Origin: Pedosphaera parvula Ellin514
GTDB lineage: Bacteria; Verrucomicrobiota; Verrucomicrobiia; Limisphaerales; Pedosphaeraceae
DNA length: 64,000 bases
Assembly: GCF_000172555.1 (NCBI RefSeq)
Contig: NZ_ABOX02000004.1
Coordinates: forward strand, 124,001-188,000
Direction of reading: 5' to 3'
The position numbers and the translations under genes are program-made. This document shows, piece after piece, positions 17,314 through 26,835 of the stretch (position 1 is the first letter of the stretch; each line of letters starts with the position of its first letter). The notes under the pieces were generated by a model. That model did not search any database. It saw nothing but the letters and a program-made list of their open reading frames with translations, and was not told where the DNA came from.

Positions 17314-17679
17314 GTGATAATTGTAAATAACCGATTGCTTTCCCTCCTTGGCACCCTGCTCCTGTTGGCCGGGTGCGCCACTCCCGAAATACCAAACTGG
17401 GATCATCGCGTCGGAAATTACACCTATAACCAAGCTGTCCAGGATTTAGGTGTTCCTCAACATTCCACGCCTCAGAAAGATGGCTCCATCATGGCCGAAT
17501 GGATCACCCAGCGTGGCACGCCAGGAACCATCGGAGTTTCCCAGGGAAATACCAGCAGCACACCGGCTTTCTGGAACAGCCCATTACCCGATACATTTCA
17601 CGCCACCGCGGACCAACATCTGCAACTCACCTTTGGTTCAGACCACAAGTTAAAATCCTGGGTAAGGTTCGAACGGTAG
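17314..17679 (+). CDS. Small lipoprotein, second of the tandem pair
   Basis: A 121-residue paralogue of the preceding protein. The lipobox LLLAGC is followed by W..RVGNYTYNQAVQDLGVP, AEWITQRGTPGTIG and DQHLQLTFGSDHKLKSW. The first in-frame start is GTG at 17314, which gives a short basic start before the signal helix; a TTG seven codons in is also possible. The conserved G-P-x-x...DG...EW core suggests a common small fold in both copies. Confidence 0.68.
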   Translation: MIIVNNRLLSLLGTLLLLAGCATPEIPNWDHRVGNYTYNQAVQDLGVPQHSTPQKDGSIMAEWITQRGTPGTIGVSQGNTSSTPAFWNSPLPDTFHATADQHLQLTFGSDHKLKSWVRFER

Positions 17680-17771
17680 CCAGAACGCAAGCCCCCGCTT
17701 GCTCACAACCATGAATTGAAGGACGCTTTTATGCTTGGAAGTTGAACTACTTAAGCACATAAGAATAGATC

Positions 17772-19415
17772 ATGAGCAAAATGTACACACGTCGCGAGGT
17801 GTTGAAACTGGGCGGCACAGCGATTGCAGCTAGCGTGATGTTACCGGAAATCTCATGGGGCAGGGAAACCGGAATTGTCAATCATCCGGGGGCCGTCTCG
17901 GGTGATCCTGATGGAGTCAGGGCGGGCATGAAAGTTTTGGCGGAAGGTGGTAATGCCATTGATGCAGTTGTCGCGGCAGCTCTGGTAACCTGTGTAACGG
18001 CCAATAACAAATGCGGTCTGGCTGGGTACGGAGGACATATGACCATCGCGTTCGGCGGGAGCAACAAGGTCACCTGCATCGATTACAACAGCGCGGCACC
18101 GGCAGCCGCGCGCGCCGACATGTTCCAAATTAATGAAACGGGAAAAGTCAAAGACAACCTGAACAGCACTGGCTGGCTGGCGGCTGGTGTCCCCGGAACG
18201 CTGGCCGGAATTCAACTGGCGTTGGAACGCTACGGAACCAGGTCTTTGAGCAAACTGGCTGCCCCGGCAATTGAGTTGGCGCGCAATGGTTTTCCAGTCA
18301 GTGCCAGCATGGCCAGGGCGATACGCGGCACCGCTCCTGCTCTGCGCCGATTCCCTGGCTCCGCCGGATTGTTTTTAAAAAATGGCGAACCGCTGAAGGA
18401 AGGCGAAATTTTTAGAAACCCAGACCTCGCGAAAGTGTTGGAAACCCTGGCTGAAAGCAACTCAGCCGATGCGTTTTATGATGGCGAACTAGCCCGCAAA
18501 ATCGCGGATGCGTTCCAGAAGAATGGTGGATTGGTTACGACCAGAGACCTCGCTGAATACCGGGCTCGTGAAGTGGAACCATTATCGCTCAAATGGGGCA
18601 ACCTGACCATCCACACAGCCCCGCTTACTGCAGGTGGTCTTACCATTGTTCAGATATTGAATATTCTCCAGGAAATGGGTTGGAAGAAACTGCGGTCTGA
18701 GCCTGAGAGGACTCATGCATTTCTGGAAGCTCTAAGATTGAGCTGGCGGGATCGCCTTGCGTTGCTGGGTGACCCGGAACAGGTGGAAGTGCCCATCAAA
18801 CACCTTCTTTCCCGCGATTATGCCCACGAGTTGGCGAATCAGGTCCGTAAAACGGTAAAAGACAAAAAACCTCTCTCCATTCACACCCCCGAGGTTATCG
18901 ATGATGGGACGATGAACTTAAGTGCCGTCGACAGCGCTGGGAACATGGTCGCGATGACATTAACTCAAGGCGGGGCGTTTGGTTCCAAAGTAACCATCGA
19001 GGGATTAGGGCTGGTGCTGGGACACGGCATGTGGCGATTTGATCCCAAACCGGGTCACCCAAACTCCGTGGCTCCGGGAAAGAGACCTCTGCACAATATG
19101 TGCCCCAGTATTGTAACGCGAAAAGGGAAACCGGTGCTTGCCGTGGGTGGAGCGGGTGGCCGAACGATTCCGAATTCCATTCTCGGTTTTCTAACCAACT
19201 ATGTCGCACTCGAAAAATCGATGGATGAAGCCATCGCTGCACCCCGTTTGCATAATGAAGGAAATATGAGTGTGGAAATTGAAAATAGTTGGCCCAAAGC
19301 AGAGGTCGATTACCTGGCTTTATTGGGTTACAAAATTACAGTTGGTCCACAAGCCTACGTTAGCGCTGTCTCATTTAACCCCAAAACGGGAGAATGTCGC
19401 GGCGTGGCGCGATAG
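17772..19415 (+). CDS. Gamma-glutamyltransferase-family hydrolase, probable Tat substrate
   Basis: The protein starts with a twin-arginine-like signal (YTRREVLKLGG), then the GGT fold: EGGNAIDAVVAAAL near the N-terminus, GYGGHMTIAFGG, and the autoprocessing site G-T380-M-N-L-S-A-V-D. In classical GGT this site is T-T-H-x-S. The nucleophile Thr is kept, but the following T-H is M-N. The small-subunit glycine loop (AVGGAGGRTIPNS) is present. Classical enzymes cut glutathione in the periplasm; related enzymes act as acylases. The length (547) is normal. Confidence 0.85.
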   Translation: MSKMYTRREVLKLGGTAIAASVMLPEISWGRETGIVNHPGAVSGDPDGVRAGMKVLAEGGNAIDAVVAAALVTCVTANNKCGLAGYGGHMTIAFGGSNKVTCIDYNSAAPAAARADMFQINETGKVKDNLNSTGWLAAGVPGTLAGIQLALERYGTRSLSKLAAPAIELARNGFPVSASMARAIRGTAPALRRFPGSAGLFLKNGEPLKEGEIFRNPDLAKVLETLAESNSADAFYDGELARKIADAFQKNGGLVTTRDLAEYRAREVEPLSLKWGNLTIHTAPLTAGGLTIVQILNILQEMGWKKLRSEPERTHAFLEALRLSWRDRLALLGDPEQVEVPIKHLLSRDYAHELANQVRKTVKDKKPLSIHTPEVIDDGTMNLSAVDSAGNMVAMTLTQGGAFGSKVTIEGLGLVLGHGMWRFDPKPGHPNSVAPGKRPLHNMCPSIVTRKGKPVLAVGGAGGRTIPNSILGFLTNYVALEKSMDEAIAAPRLHNEGNMSVEIENSWPKAEVDYLALLGYKITVGPQAYVSAVSFNPKTGECRGVAR

Positions 19416-19478
19416 TTTTTTCGCAGTTCGGCAACCTCGCCGCATCCGCGTTGCAACCGGGCGGTCTAAAATACTATT

Positions 19479-20540
19479 TCAAGCGCGAATCGCCCAACGC
19501 AGTTTCGCTGACGAAGCCCGCGGATTGGAGCGGGTTTCTTCACGGCTGGGACGGATAATTTCTTCGGCAATACTGGAGTAAACCCCTGCTCTTTTCCCAT
19601 CCTGAAATGCCTTTTTCACCCGACGATCTTCGCCCGAGTGGAAGGTTAGGATAGCCACCCGTCCGCCCGAATTTGAACATCCTGGCAGGTTCCGCAAAAA
19701 CATGTCCAACGCGCCAAATTCGTCATTAACAGCTATACGCAACGCTTGGAAAACACGACGAATCGATGTATTCGCCTCATCTTTTGTTTTATTCCGGTGT
19801 GCTGACCGAAAAGCCTCTCGAATTACCTCCGCCAGCCCGGTTGTGGTGGTGATCGGGTACCTCAACTGGGCTTGCAGGATGCCTTTGGCCAGCAAACCGG
19901 CATCCGGCTCATCGGCATTGTCCTGTAATATGCGGATCAATTCAGGCTCTTTGAGCGTGGCAAGCAATGCCGAGGCAGGGCGGCCACGCTCCGGGTTCAG
20001 CCGCAAATCCAAAGGCCCTTCGAACTTAAAGGTAAATCCACGGGCAGGATTATCGATCTGCATCGAGGAAAGACCCAGATCCGCAAGAATGATATCCGCT
20101 CCAGGAATCCCCTCGCCAGCGAGCACCTGCGGCAGGCCGGCAAAGTTTGACCGCCGGATAATTAATGATTCCGCGGGAGCACCAACCGAACGCAAGCGTG
20201 TTTCGGTTTTCGGCATTTCCATTGGATCCACGTCCAACCCTACTAATCGCCCGCCAGGCTGAATGGCGCGGAGAATCTCCAGTGCATGACCGCCGTAACC
20301 CAAGGTGGCATCAACTGCAATCTCCCCTGGCTTGGGAGCCAGGACCTCCATAATTTCACGTACGCAAATGGATCGGTGACTTCCGGCAGGTGTTTTGCCA
20401 CTTTCAATAATTTTTTGCACCTCAGCCCCGTAGCGCTCGGGATTGAGTTCCTTGTACTTCTCTTCAAAGCGACGGGGATGTCTGCCGCTATAACGAACCC
20501 GCCGTTTGTGCGGGGACGCAGGTGTTGATTCCGGATTCAT
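19479..20540 (-). CDS. rsmH: 16S rRNA (cytosine-1402 N4) methyltransferase RsmH
   Basis: The SAM site VDATLGYGGHALEIL, DIILADLGLSSMQID and RVAILTFHSGEDRRVKKAF near the end are diagnostic of RsmH (MraW), which methylates C1402 in the ribosomal P site. The ATG giving MNPESTPASP is preferred over the upstream-open frame. A basic extension of about 45 residues (HKRRVRYSGRHPRRFEEKY) precedes the core. The gene usually heads the dcw cell-division cluster after mraZ; here it stands alone. Confidence 0.92.
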   Translation of the reverse strand: MNPESTPASPHKRRVRYSGRHPRRFEEKYKELNPERYGAEVQKIIESGKTPAGSHRSICVREIMEVLAPKPGEIAVDATLGYGGHALEILRAIQPGGRLVGLDVDPMEMPKTETRLRSVGAPAESLIIRRSNFAGLPQVLAGEGIPGADIILADLGLSSMQIDNPARGFTFKFEGPLDLRLNPERGRPASALLATLKEPELIRILQDNADEPDAGLLAKGILQAQLRYPITTTTGLAEVIREAFRSAHRNKTKDEANTSIRRVFQALRIAVNDEFGALDMFLRNLPGCSNSGGRVAILTFHSGEDRRVKKAFQDGKRAGVYSSIAEEIIRPSREETRSNPRASSAKLRWAIRA

Positions 20541-20674
20541 GTTAAATCTTGCCGGTGAATGCCAGGCAAGGACACTGTTCCAGAAGAAGAGGAAGCATTC
20601 AAGCCGGACGCCATTATTCAGGATCAAAAAACGAAATCTAATGCTTTACAAAGATTTTCCTCCGTCCGCCGCAT

Positions 20675-20726
20675 CATAAAAAAGAAAGCAAGGTTCAGAG
20701 TCTGAACTCTGCAAACCTTGCTTTCT
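20675..20726 (-). terminator. Strong Rho-independent terminator for the small gene at 20762-20968
   Basis: On the minus strand a 13-bp outer stem (AGAAAGCAAGGTT and its complement) and a 6-bp inner stem (CAGAGT/ACTCTG) with a CTGA-type loop are followed by six T. It is one of the most stable hairpins in the window. Confidence 0.92.
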
Positions 20727-20761
20727 GACCCGTTGGTATTTTCCTTGTGCAGTTTATATCC

Positions 20762-20968
20762 TCAAGCCTGGCACGCTGTTACCGGCTCCGGTGGATGAAC
20801 TGGCTGACTTTCATTACCATTATCCACCATTTCGTGGTGAATATCCGGAAAATCATGATTGAGTTCCTTGACCAGTTGTTCTGCTTCCTGTTTTTCAAAA
20901 AGGGTGGTGCCCTTCCCCATTCGTCCGTTGATCCTGGACGCCCAATGAATCACGTAGGTTTTGCTCAT
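20762..20968 (-). CDS. Small orphan soluble protein (68 residues)
   Basis: No family is recognised. The protein starts SKTYVIHWASRINGRMGKGT, then an acidic helix (FEKQEAEQLVKELNHDFPDIHHEMVDN) and a proline-rich tail. The strong dedicated terminator 36 bp downstream and a GGGG/CCCC palindrome 36 bp upstream support it as a real single-gene unit. Its size and type match another orphan gene at 28672-28902, which also has its own terminator. Confidence 0.65.
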   Translation of the reverse strand: MSKTYVIHWASRINGRMGKGTTLFEKQEAEQLVKELNHDFPDIHHEMVDNGNESQPVHPPEPVTACQA

Positions 20969-21004
20969 GCTTTAATACCTAACATGCAGAAATTTAGAAT
21001 GAAT

Positions 21005-21017
21005 GGGGAGTAACCCC
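21005..21017. promoter_or_regulatory. GGGG...CCCC palindrome upstream of the 68-residue gene
   Basis: GGGGAGTAACCCC. Its reverse complement GGGGTTACTCCCC resembles three other sites in this region (21721, 23343, 29011). Confidence 0.3.
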
Positions 21018-21100
21018 GAAACCGAATGTGACTCTTCCTACCGTGATGAAAAAAGAAGCAAAGGAGGATTCCATCGGCGAGAAAAATAAAATTAAAACCT

Positions 21101-21556
21101 TCAATGCCGTACGACCAGGGGCTTTGGCCTTCTGGCAAGAGCCCAGTAATCATAGACCACTTTGATCATGTCACGAAATTCTTCAAAACTGGTGGGTTTG
21201 ATAAAATAAGAGTTCGCACCCAGACTATAGGCGCGCTGAATATCCGATTCGCGATCAGATGAAGTAAGGACAATCACCGGGATTAAAGCGCCTTCCTGCA
21301 AATTCCTAAACCACTCCAGAACCTCAAAGCCGCCTTTCCGGGGCATCTTCAAATCCATCACCACCAGGTCAGGCTCCGGATAGGTGATCCGGTCGTTGAA
21401 CCGGTCTGCGCCACTCAAATAATCGATCGCCTCCTCGCCATTGACCACAAAATGAACGGCGATATCCATGCCGGTTTTTTTGAAAGCGCGCTGAAGCAGA
21501 ATTACCTCTTCTGCATTGTCTTCAACCACCAAAATTGTAAAAGGCTCGTTTTCCAT
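21101..21556 (-). CDS. Single-domain CheY-like response regulator
   Basis: A stand-alone receiver domain of about 150 residues: acidic pocket E12/D13, phospho-acceptor D68 in VVMDLKMPRKGG, switch Thr in VLTSSDRES and Lys in FIKPTSFEEF. The long beta2-alpha2 region and the absence of an output domain match the Rcp1-type receivers that pair with hybrid or phytochrome kinases. ATG at 21556 (MENEPFTILVV) is chosen because the upstream extension is not receiver sequence. The hybrid kinase at 23522 is a plausible partner by proximity only. Confidence 0.9.
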   Translation of the reverse strand: MENEPFTILVVEDNAEEVILLQRAFKKTGMDIAVHFVVNGEEAIDYLSGADRFNDRITYPEPDLVVMDLKMPRKGGFEVLEWFRNLQEGALIPVIVLTSSDRESDIQRAYSLGANSYFIKPTSFEEFRDMIKVVYDYWALARRPKPLVVRH

Positions 21557-21720
21557 TCCGTTCTCAGTCGCTTGCGTAAATTGTTGTTTTCTGAAGATAA
21601 ATTTCTCTTCTGGAATCCCGGCTGGCTGTTCAAACCAAATGTATCCCGCATCACCCAACCACCAGCCAACCTGTCTCGGGTCCACAAAAAAATTCTAACT
21701 TGGACGGGGTGGATGGAAAT

Positions 21721-21733
21721 AGGGTGTTCCCCT
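21721..21733. promoter_or_regulatory. AGGGTGTTCCCCT palindrome between cheY-like gene and the 72-residue gene
   Basis: The reverse complement AGGGGAACACCCT is close to the GGGGTAAcnACCC pattern seen at 23343 and 29011. It lies in the divergent intergenic region. Confidence 0.3.
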
Positions 21734-21852
21734 AAATTTATTCAGTTTTGAAAACTCAGGCCACCCGTTGCGACTCGGGAGCGTTTATTCGATATTGGAA
21801 GTATAACGGCACATTCAAAGGTTGCAAGCGAAGCCGGGAAAAAAAGGAATTT

Positions 21853-22071
21853 ATGCAGAACCCGCAAAACATATCCAATCATCGGGAAGAGAGGATTAAA
21901 CGCCGTCGCAGTCAGCGTCGGATGGACAGGATTAACGAAGAGAAAAACCGCCAGAAAGCCATGGGTGGAGGCCAGCCAAATGAACTCGGGGTCACCCAGG
22001 GTCAGAATGGCGAGCAGGGAAACACAATAGGTCCGGCAAGCCTACCGCGTTACCCCAAGGCCTCCCACTAA
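21853..22071 (+). CDS. Small highly basic protein (72 residues)
   Basis: The ATG at 21853 is preceded by AAAAAGGAA at a good distance. The protein has a central run of Arg/Lys-rich helix (REERIKRRRSQRRMDRINEEKNRQKA) and a Gly/Gln-rich tail, suggesting a nucleic-acid-binding or disordered stress protein. No family is recognised. It ends shortly before a nested hairpin and converges with the DUF2382 lipoprotein gene. Confidence 0.5.
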   Translation: MQNPQNISNHREERIKRRRSQRRMDRINEEKNRQKAMGGGQPNELGVTQGQNGEQGNTIGPASLPRYPKASH

Positions 22072-22098
22072 AACACCAGAAGCCCTGCCAGGTTCCGC

Positions 22099-22160
22099 AT
22101 TTGTTCAAGGCGGCAGCTTAATTTACTTGAGCTGCCGCCTTTGCCGGCTTTGGAACAAAT
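22099..22160. terminator. Nested hairpin between convergent genes
   Basis: The inner 12-bp perfect stem AAGGCGGCAGCT/AGCTGCCGCCTT (22107-22118 with 22130-22141) is enclosed by an outer 8-bp stem ATTTGTTC/GAACAAAT (22099-22106 with 22153-22160) with an 11-nt bulge on one side. There is no long T run on either strand, so if it terminates transcription it is not a canonical Rho-independent site. Confidence 0.55.
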
Positions 22161-22219
22161 CGATTCCAGCCTCTGACCATGAGAATACGTCAAAGGCCTT
22201 GAGCCAAGTCTCCGGTATT

Positions 22220-23269
22220 TTATTTGCTTATTGGAGTAACACTCGAGGCCCGAACAAATATTTGTTGGTCCTGCAGCATTTGGCTGCCTTGTTGATCCAA
22301 TCCCAGGCTGGTGGGTGAGGAAGGCACCTGCTGAACGGTTCCGTTCAGGGAAACCGTTTGACCAGCGGTAATGTTGGGCATTGGTTGTGACATTACGACG
22401 TACACAGGTTTGGCACTGTCACTCCCCTGCAAGACCAACAGACGATCGCCTATCACACGTTGCACTTTTGCCTCACTGATGTTCACCGTCTGGCCGGCAA
22501 GTGAGGTGGGATCGGCGGTTGTTGAGAGTTGATTCAGTTGAGTAATGGCACCCGAACCTGCTGCCCCGGTGGATTGACCGGACGTTGACGGAGCCGCACC
22601 GACAGCCTCGTTTTGAGAAGAAGCCGTTACATTGCTCGAGATGGTGATAGCCTGTGTGTTGCCTATGGGCACAGCGACCACATCCTCGCGCCGAACCTGC
22701 TGCTGAACATTCATGGGTTGAGTGCTCACTTGTTTGCGAACAACAACAGAACCCGCTGGAACCGTCTGGGTATGGATCACTGGTGTCTCGTCCTGCAGGT
22801 TTATTACCAATTCGCCGCCTTGGAAGGGTGTGCTCAATGAATTAGTCCCTCCGCCTCCCTGGCTATACTGAGCGCCGGTAGCGCCAGCCGGGATACGTTC
22901 CACCACGATGGATTCCTTTCGTACCTGGACGGGTTGGGTAACCGTCTCGGTTCGAACGACCTTACGGAGTTGAACACCGCCAGTATTAACCGGCTGAGTT
23001 CCAATTTGGACGGTTTCCTTTTCCAAGGGAATTACCGTCTGGCCGGCGGTTTCACCACCCATTGCAGCACCAGTCTGGGTCTGAGCACTGGTTCCCGTGG
23101 CGCCCATTGAGGCAGCTTGGGTAGTTGACTCATTATAACTGTAAACTGGAGCCTGCTCCGTTTGATACTTGGCGTGACTCCCCGTACTGGAGCATCCTGC
23201 CACTAAAAGCAGGGAGGATGCTATTACAACCGTATTTTTGATTTTATTTTTTCTATCTGATATGTTCAT
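22220..23269 (-). CDS. Lipoprotein with DUF2382-like stress domain repeats
   Basis: Lipobox LLVAGC at about residue 26. The segment VIPLEKETVQIGTQPVNTGG followed by VQLRKVVRTETVTQPVQVRKESIVVERIP matches the DUF2382 (YsnF-type) pattern. A second, more diverged copy follows (INLQDETPVIHTQTV...VRREDVVAVPIG). A Gln/Ser/Thr/Gly-rich linker leads to a C-terminal small beta domain (NISEAKVQRVIGDRLLVLQG...AGQTVSLNGTVQQV) resembling an OB-like fold. DUF2382 proteins are linked to general stress. The upstream region is shared with the hybrid kinase. Confidence 0.7.
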   Translation of the reverse strand: MNISDRKNKIKNTVVIASSLLLVAGCSSTGSHAKYQTEQAPVYSYNESTTQAASMGATGTSAQTQTGAAMGGETAGQTVIPLEKETVQIGTQPVNTGGVQLRKVVRTETVTQPVQVRKESIVVERIPAGATGAQYSQGGGGTNSLSTPFQGGELVINLQDETPVIHTQTVPAGSVVVRKQVSTQPMNVQQQVRREDVVAVPIGNTQAITISSNVTASSQNEAVGAAPSTSGQSTGAAGSGAITQLNQLSTTADPTSLAGQTVNISEAKVQRVIGDRLLVLQGSDSAKPVYVVMSQPMPNITAGQTVSLNGTVQQVPSSPTSLGLDQQGSQMLQDQQIFVRASSVTPISK

Positions 23270-23342
23270 ACCAATCCTTTGTTCGTGTTTTATTTAAAAC
23301 ACCCGTTAGCCAACCTAAGTTGCCAACGGGAAGGCAACAAAC

Positions 23343-23355
23343 GGGGTAAGTACCC
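23343..23355. promoter_or_regulatory. GGGGTAAGTACCC motif upstream of the DUF2382 lipoprotein
   Basis: It lies 73 bp upstream of the lipoprotein start. It shares the GGGGTAA-nn-ACCC core with the reverse complement of the site at 29011. Confidence 0.35.
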
Positions 23356-23431
23356 ACCGAGGAAAAACTGGACTTTTCGAGGATTGGAGTAAGAGGGGCA
23401 GACCTTAAAGGACGGAACGTCACCATTCTCA

Positions 23432-23477
23432 TACGCACGCGTAACATTTACGTGCGTAATAGGTTCTAAATACGCAC
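23432..23477. promoter_or_regulatory. Three TACGCAC half-sites before the hybrid kinase gene
   Basis: TACGCAC (23432-23438), its inverse GTGCGTA (23452-23458) and TACGCAC again (23471-23477), at 20- and 19-bp steps. They lie 45-90 bp upstream of the kinase start and about 165-210 bp from the divergent lipoprotein start. This is a candidate operator. Confidence 0.5.
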
Positions 23478-23521
23478 TTGAAATCTTGAACCAGATAAAA
23501 GAACCGTGCAAAAATTCCGGG

Positions 23522-26500
23522 ATGAAATCACCTCTGCGGGTTTTGCATCTCGAAGACAATCGGAGTTATTCCGAGTTGGTGCAAGCCAGGCTGCAGGCGG
23601 AAGGCTTCCAAGCCGAGGTGGTTTGCATAGAAACAAAGGAAGAGTTTGAATCAGCTTTGGCGCGAGAAACCTTCGATCTAATCATCGCAGATTACCGTTT
23701 GCCAGCCTATGACGGCATCAGCGCACTCAAATTTGCCCGGCAAAACACCCCGGACATTCCCACCCTCCTGGTTTCTGGCGCCATGGGCGAAGAGGCTGCC
23801 ATCGAAGGTTTCAAAGCTGGAGCGACTGATTACGTCCTCAAACACTGGCCGGAACGCCTGATTCCTGCCGTTCGCCGCGCATTAAGTGTCGCGGGCGAAC
23901 GTGCCAACCGGTTGCGTGCAGAGGCCGCGCTCGCACAACGCGAAAAATATTTCCGTGCGCTTTCAGAAAATGCGATCGACATCGTCACGATCATCAATCA
24001 GCAAGCGGTTTTTATTTACAACAGCCCCTCCATCCAACGGGTGGCGGGCTATGCTCCCCAGGAACTGATTGGCACCAGTGTCTTCAATCTCGTTCATCCG
24101 GACGACCATGCCAGGGTGCGCGAGGACCTGGAGCATTGTCTGCAACACCCCGAGACCACCACGGTTTCCGAATTTCGCGTGCGTCATAAAAACGGTTCCT
24201 GGCGTTATTTGGAATCGATTGGCAGGAATCTGTTGAATGAACCGGAAATTTCCGGTGTGGTGGTGAACTGTCGCGATGTCACAGATCGTCGCCGGGTTGA
24301 ACATTATAATGAAGTCCTTTCGCGGCTTGGATTAAAACTGAGTTCGGCCACCGGTTCGGAAGGTGCTGCAAAAATAATCGTGGAGGTGGCGGATGATTTG
24401 TTTGGGTGGGACGCCTGCACACTTAATTTGTATTCGCCAGACGAGGATAAAATCTATCCGGTTCTGACCATCGATACGATCCGGGGTGAAAAACTTGAAA
24501 TTTCGGGCACTGAAATTGACAAGCATCCAACCACCCGCACGCGCAGGATCATCAATAATGGTCCGGAGCTGATCCTTCGCCAGGAACCCATCACAATCGG
24601 AAATGATGGTATAACCATCGGAGACAAGGCGCGCCCCTCGGCTTCATTGATGTTTGTTCCCATCCGGAATCGAACGAGGGTGATCGGGATTCTTTCGATC
24701 CAAAGCTACCGGTTGAAAGCCTACGATGAAAAGGACCTGGCGGCATTGCAGACGCTGGCCGATTATTGCGGAGGCGCCTTGGAACGCATTCGCATTGAGC
24801 AGGCGCTGCGCGAAAGTGAACGGCGGTTCCGCCACCTGTTCGAAAATTCTCCAGACGCAATTTTTGTTGAAGACGTGAACGGGACGGTGCTGGATGCGAA
24901 TGTTGCCGCCGGCTGGCTCCATGCAATGCCCTACCGGCAGTTGATTGGCAAAAATGTGGCTGAACTGGTTCCTCCCGAAGAACACGAAAAGTTTCGGCAA
25001 AACTTTCAAAAACTGGCAGCGGGTGAGATACGTCAGGTTCTGGGTCTGAGTTCAACCTCGGATGGCCGTGTGATTCCCGTCGAAGTCAGAACCAGCCAGA
25101 TTGATTATTCCGGCAAGCCGGCCCTCTTGCTCCACGTTCGTGACATTTCCGAAAGGAAGGAAGCAGAAGAGGCTCTGAAAGGATCCGAGATCCGATTCCA
25201 TTCTGTGTGGGAAAACTCAGTGGACGGCATGAGGCTCACCGATGAGAATGGCATCATCATTGCCGTGAACGAGGCATTTTGCAAGCTGGTTGGAATGAAC
25301 CGGCAGGAATTGGAAGGCAAACCATTCACGGTGACCTATGCAGTGGGCGAGAACCTCGAACAGAAGCTGGCCTTCTATCGCCAGCGCTTTCAGGAACGGA
25401 CTGTCGCCCGGCGCATCGAGCGCAAGCTAACCTTTCGCTCGGGTAAAACTGTTAATTTGGAAGGTGCCAATTCCTATGTGGAAGTGCACGGGCAAAAGCC
25501 GCTGCTGCTCGGTCTCTTCCGTGACATTACGGAACAAAAGCGCCTCGAAGATCAGTTGAGGCATTCGCAAAAGATGGATGCCATCGGACAATTGGCCGGC
25601 GGAGTGGCTCATGACTTCAACAACATCCTTACGGTTATTCAGGGCCACGCCTCGCTTTTGCGCAGTTCCGGAAAGCTGGAGGATTTCATGATAACCTCGG
25701 CGGAACAGATTGTGCAGGCAGCAGACCGCGCGGCCGGGCTGACACGCCAACTGCTTACCTTCAGCCGGCGGCAGATGATGCAGCCCAAGCTGCTGGACCT
25801 GAATGTGGTCGTCAGCAACATGACAAAAATGTTGGGCCGCATCCTGGGTGAGGACATTGCACTGCAATTCAATTACGCTCCCAACCTTCCCCTCGTTCAT
25901 GCAGATTCAGGAATGATGGAACAAGTGCTCCTCAACCTGGCCGTGAATTCTCGCGACGCCATGCGCGGAGGGGGACAACTCACTGTCAAAATTTTCGGCA
26001 TGGAGATTACCGGCTTGGAGATGAATGAACATCCGGAAGGAAGAACGGGCCACTTCGTCTGCTTAAAGGTATCAGACACCGGATGCGGCATCGAGCCGAA
26101 GAACCTGCCACATATTTTTGAACCATTCTTCACCACCAAGGCCATCGGCAAGGGCACAGGTTTGGGACTGGCGACTGTTTATGGAATCGTCAAACAACAT
26201 CAAGGTTGGATCGAAGTCACCAGTTCTCCGGGTGTCGGGACAACTTTTCAGGTTTTCCTCCTGGCCAGCAACGAAAGCAGTTCCAAGTTGAATGGAACAA
26301 CCCCGCTCGAAGAGGCAGTTCGCGGCGGAACGGAAACCATTCTGGTGGTGGAAGACGAAGCTGCGGTGCGAGAGTTGGTGTGTAAAATTTTGATAAGCCG
26401 GGGATACCAGGTGCTGCATGCGGTTTCAGGTTCCAAGGCGTTGGAGGTTTGGAAAGAACATAAAAATCGGATAGACCTTCTCCTGACCGATATGGTTATG

Positions 26501-26704
26501 CCCGATGGCATGAGTGGGCGCGACTTGGCCGAACAAATTCAAACGGAAAAACCCGGACTAAAGGCGGTGTTTACAAGTGGTTATAGTTCAGAAATTGCAG
26601 GCAAAGACTTTATCCTGAAGGAGGGCCTAAATTTTCTTCAGAAGCCGTACCATCCCCACAAATTAGTTCGAGTAATTCGTAAGTGCTTGGATGATAACAA
26701 CTAA
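23522..26704 (+). CDS. Hybrid histidine kinase: REC-PAS-GAF-PAS-PAS-HisKA-HATPase-REC
   Basis: The protein is 1060 residues from the ATG at 23522 (the frame extends 12 codons further to a TTG). Domain order: receiver (phospho-Asp in [13 protein letters not shown]), PAS (about 140-255), GAF (265-420), two PAS domains (425-545, 550-675), HisKA with [19 protein letters not shown], ATPase with [11 protein letters not shown] (N box), FEPFFTTK and [15 protein letters not shown], then a second receiver ([14 protein letters not shown]). No membrane helix is seen, so sensing is cytoplasmic. Receivers at both ends suggest input from another kinase and a phosphorelay, perhaps with the CheY-like protein at 21101. 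Confidence 0.95.
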   Translation: MKSPLRVLHLEDNRSYSELVQARLQAEGFQAEVVCIETKEEFESALARETFDLIIADYRLPAYDGISALKFARQNTPDIPTLLVSGAMGEEAAIEGFKAGATDYVLKHWPERLIPAVRRALSVAGERANRLRAEAALAQREKYFRALSENAIDIVTIINQQAVFIYNSPSIQRVAGYAPQELIGTSVFNLVHPDDHARVREDLEHCLQHPETTTVSEFRVRHKNGSWRYLESIGRNLLNEPEISGVVVNCRDVTDRRRVEHYNEVLSRLGLKLSSATGSEGAAKIIVEVADDLFGWDACTLNLYSPDEDKIYPVLTIDTIRGEKLEISGTEIDKHPTTRTRRIINNGPELILRQEPITIGNDGITIGDKARPSASLMFVPIRNRTRVIGILSIQSYRLKAYDEKDLAALQTLADYCGGALERIRIEQALRESERRFRHLFENSPDAIFVEDVNGTVLDANVAAGWLHAMPYRQLIGKNVAELVPPEEHEKFRQNFQKLAAGEIRQVLGLSSTSDGRVIPVEVRTSQIDYSGKPALLLHVRDISERKEAEEALKGSEIRFHSVWENSVDGMRLTDENGIIIAVNEAFCKLVGMNRQELEGKPFTVTYAVGENLEQKLAFYRQRFQERTVARRIERKLTFRSGKTVNLEGANSYVEVHGQKPLLLGLFRDITEQKRLEDQLRHSQKMDAIGQLAGGVAHDFNNILTVIQGHASLLRSSGKLEDFMITSAEQIVQAADRAAGLTRQLLTFSRRQMMQPKLLDLNVVVSNMTKMLGRILGEDIALQFNYAPNLPLVHADSGMMEQVLLNLAVNSRDAMRGGGQLTVKIFGMEITGLEMNEHPEGRTGHFVCLKVSDTGCGIEPKNLPHIFEPFFTTKAIGKGTGLGLATVYGIVKQHQGWIEVTSSPGVGTTFQVFLLASNESSSKLNGTTPLEEAVRGGTETILVVEDEAAVRELVCKILISRGYQVLHAVSGSKALEVWKEHKNRIDLLLTDMVMPDGMSGRDLAEQIQTEKPGLKAVFTSGYSSEIAGKDFILKEGLNFLQKPYHPHKLVRVIRKCLDDNN

Positions 26705-26835
26705 CCTCTATCCACCCCTATTTTGGCCAACTTCCGGTCCTCAAATCGTAATGCCTACATTTGTTGTCGACAGATCTTGAGGTCCTAATTATTATTCTGA
26801 CATAAAGTATCCCGGACCAAAGGGAGGTTCTGAGT

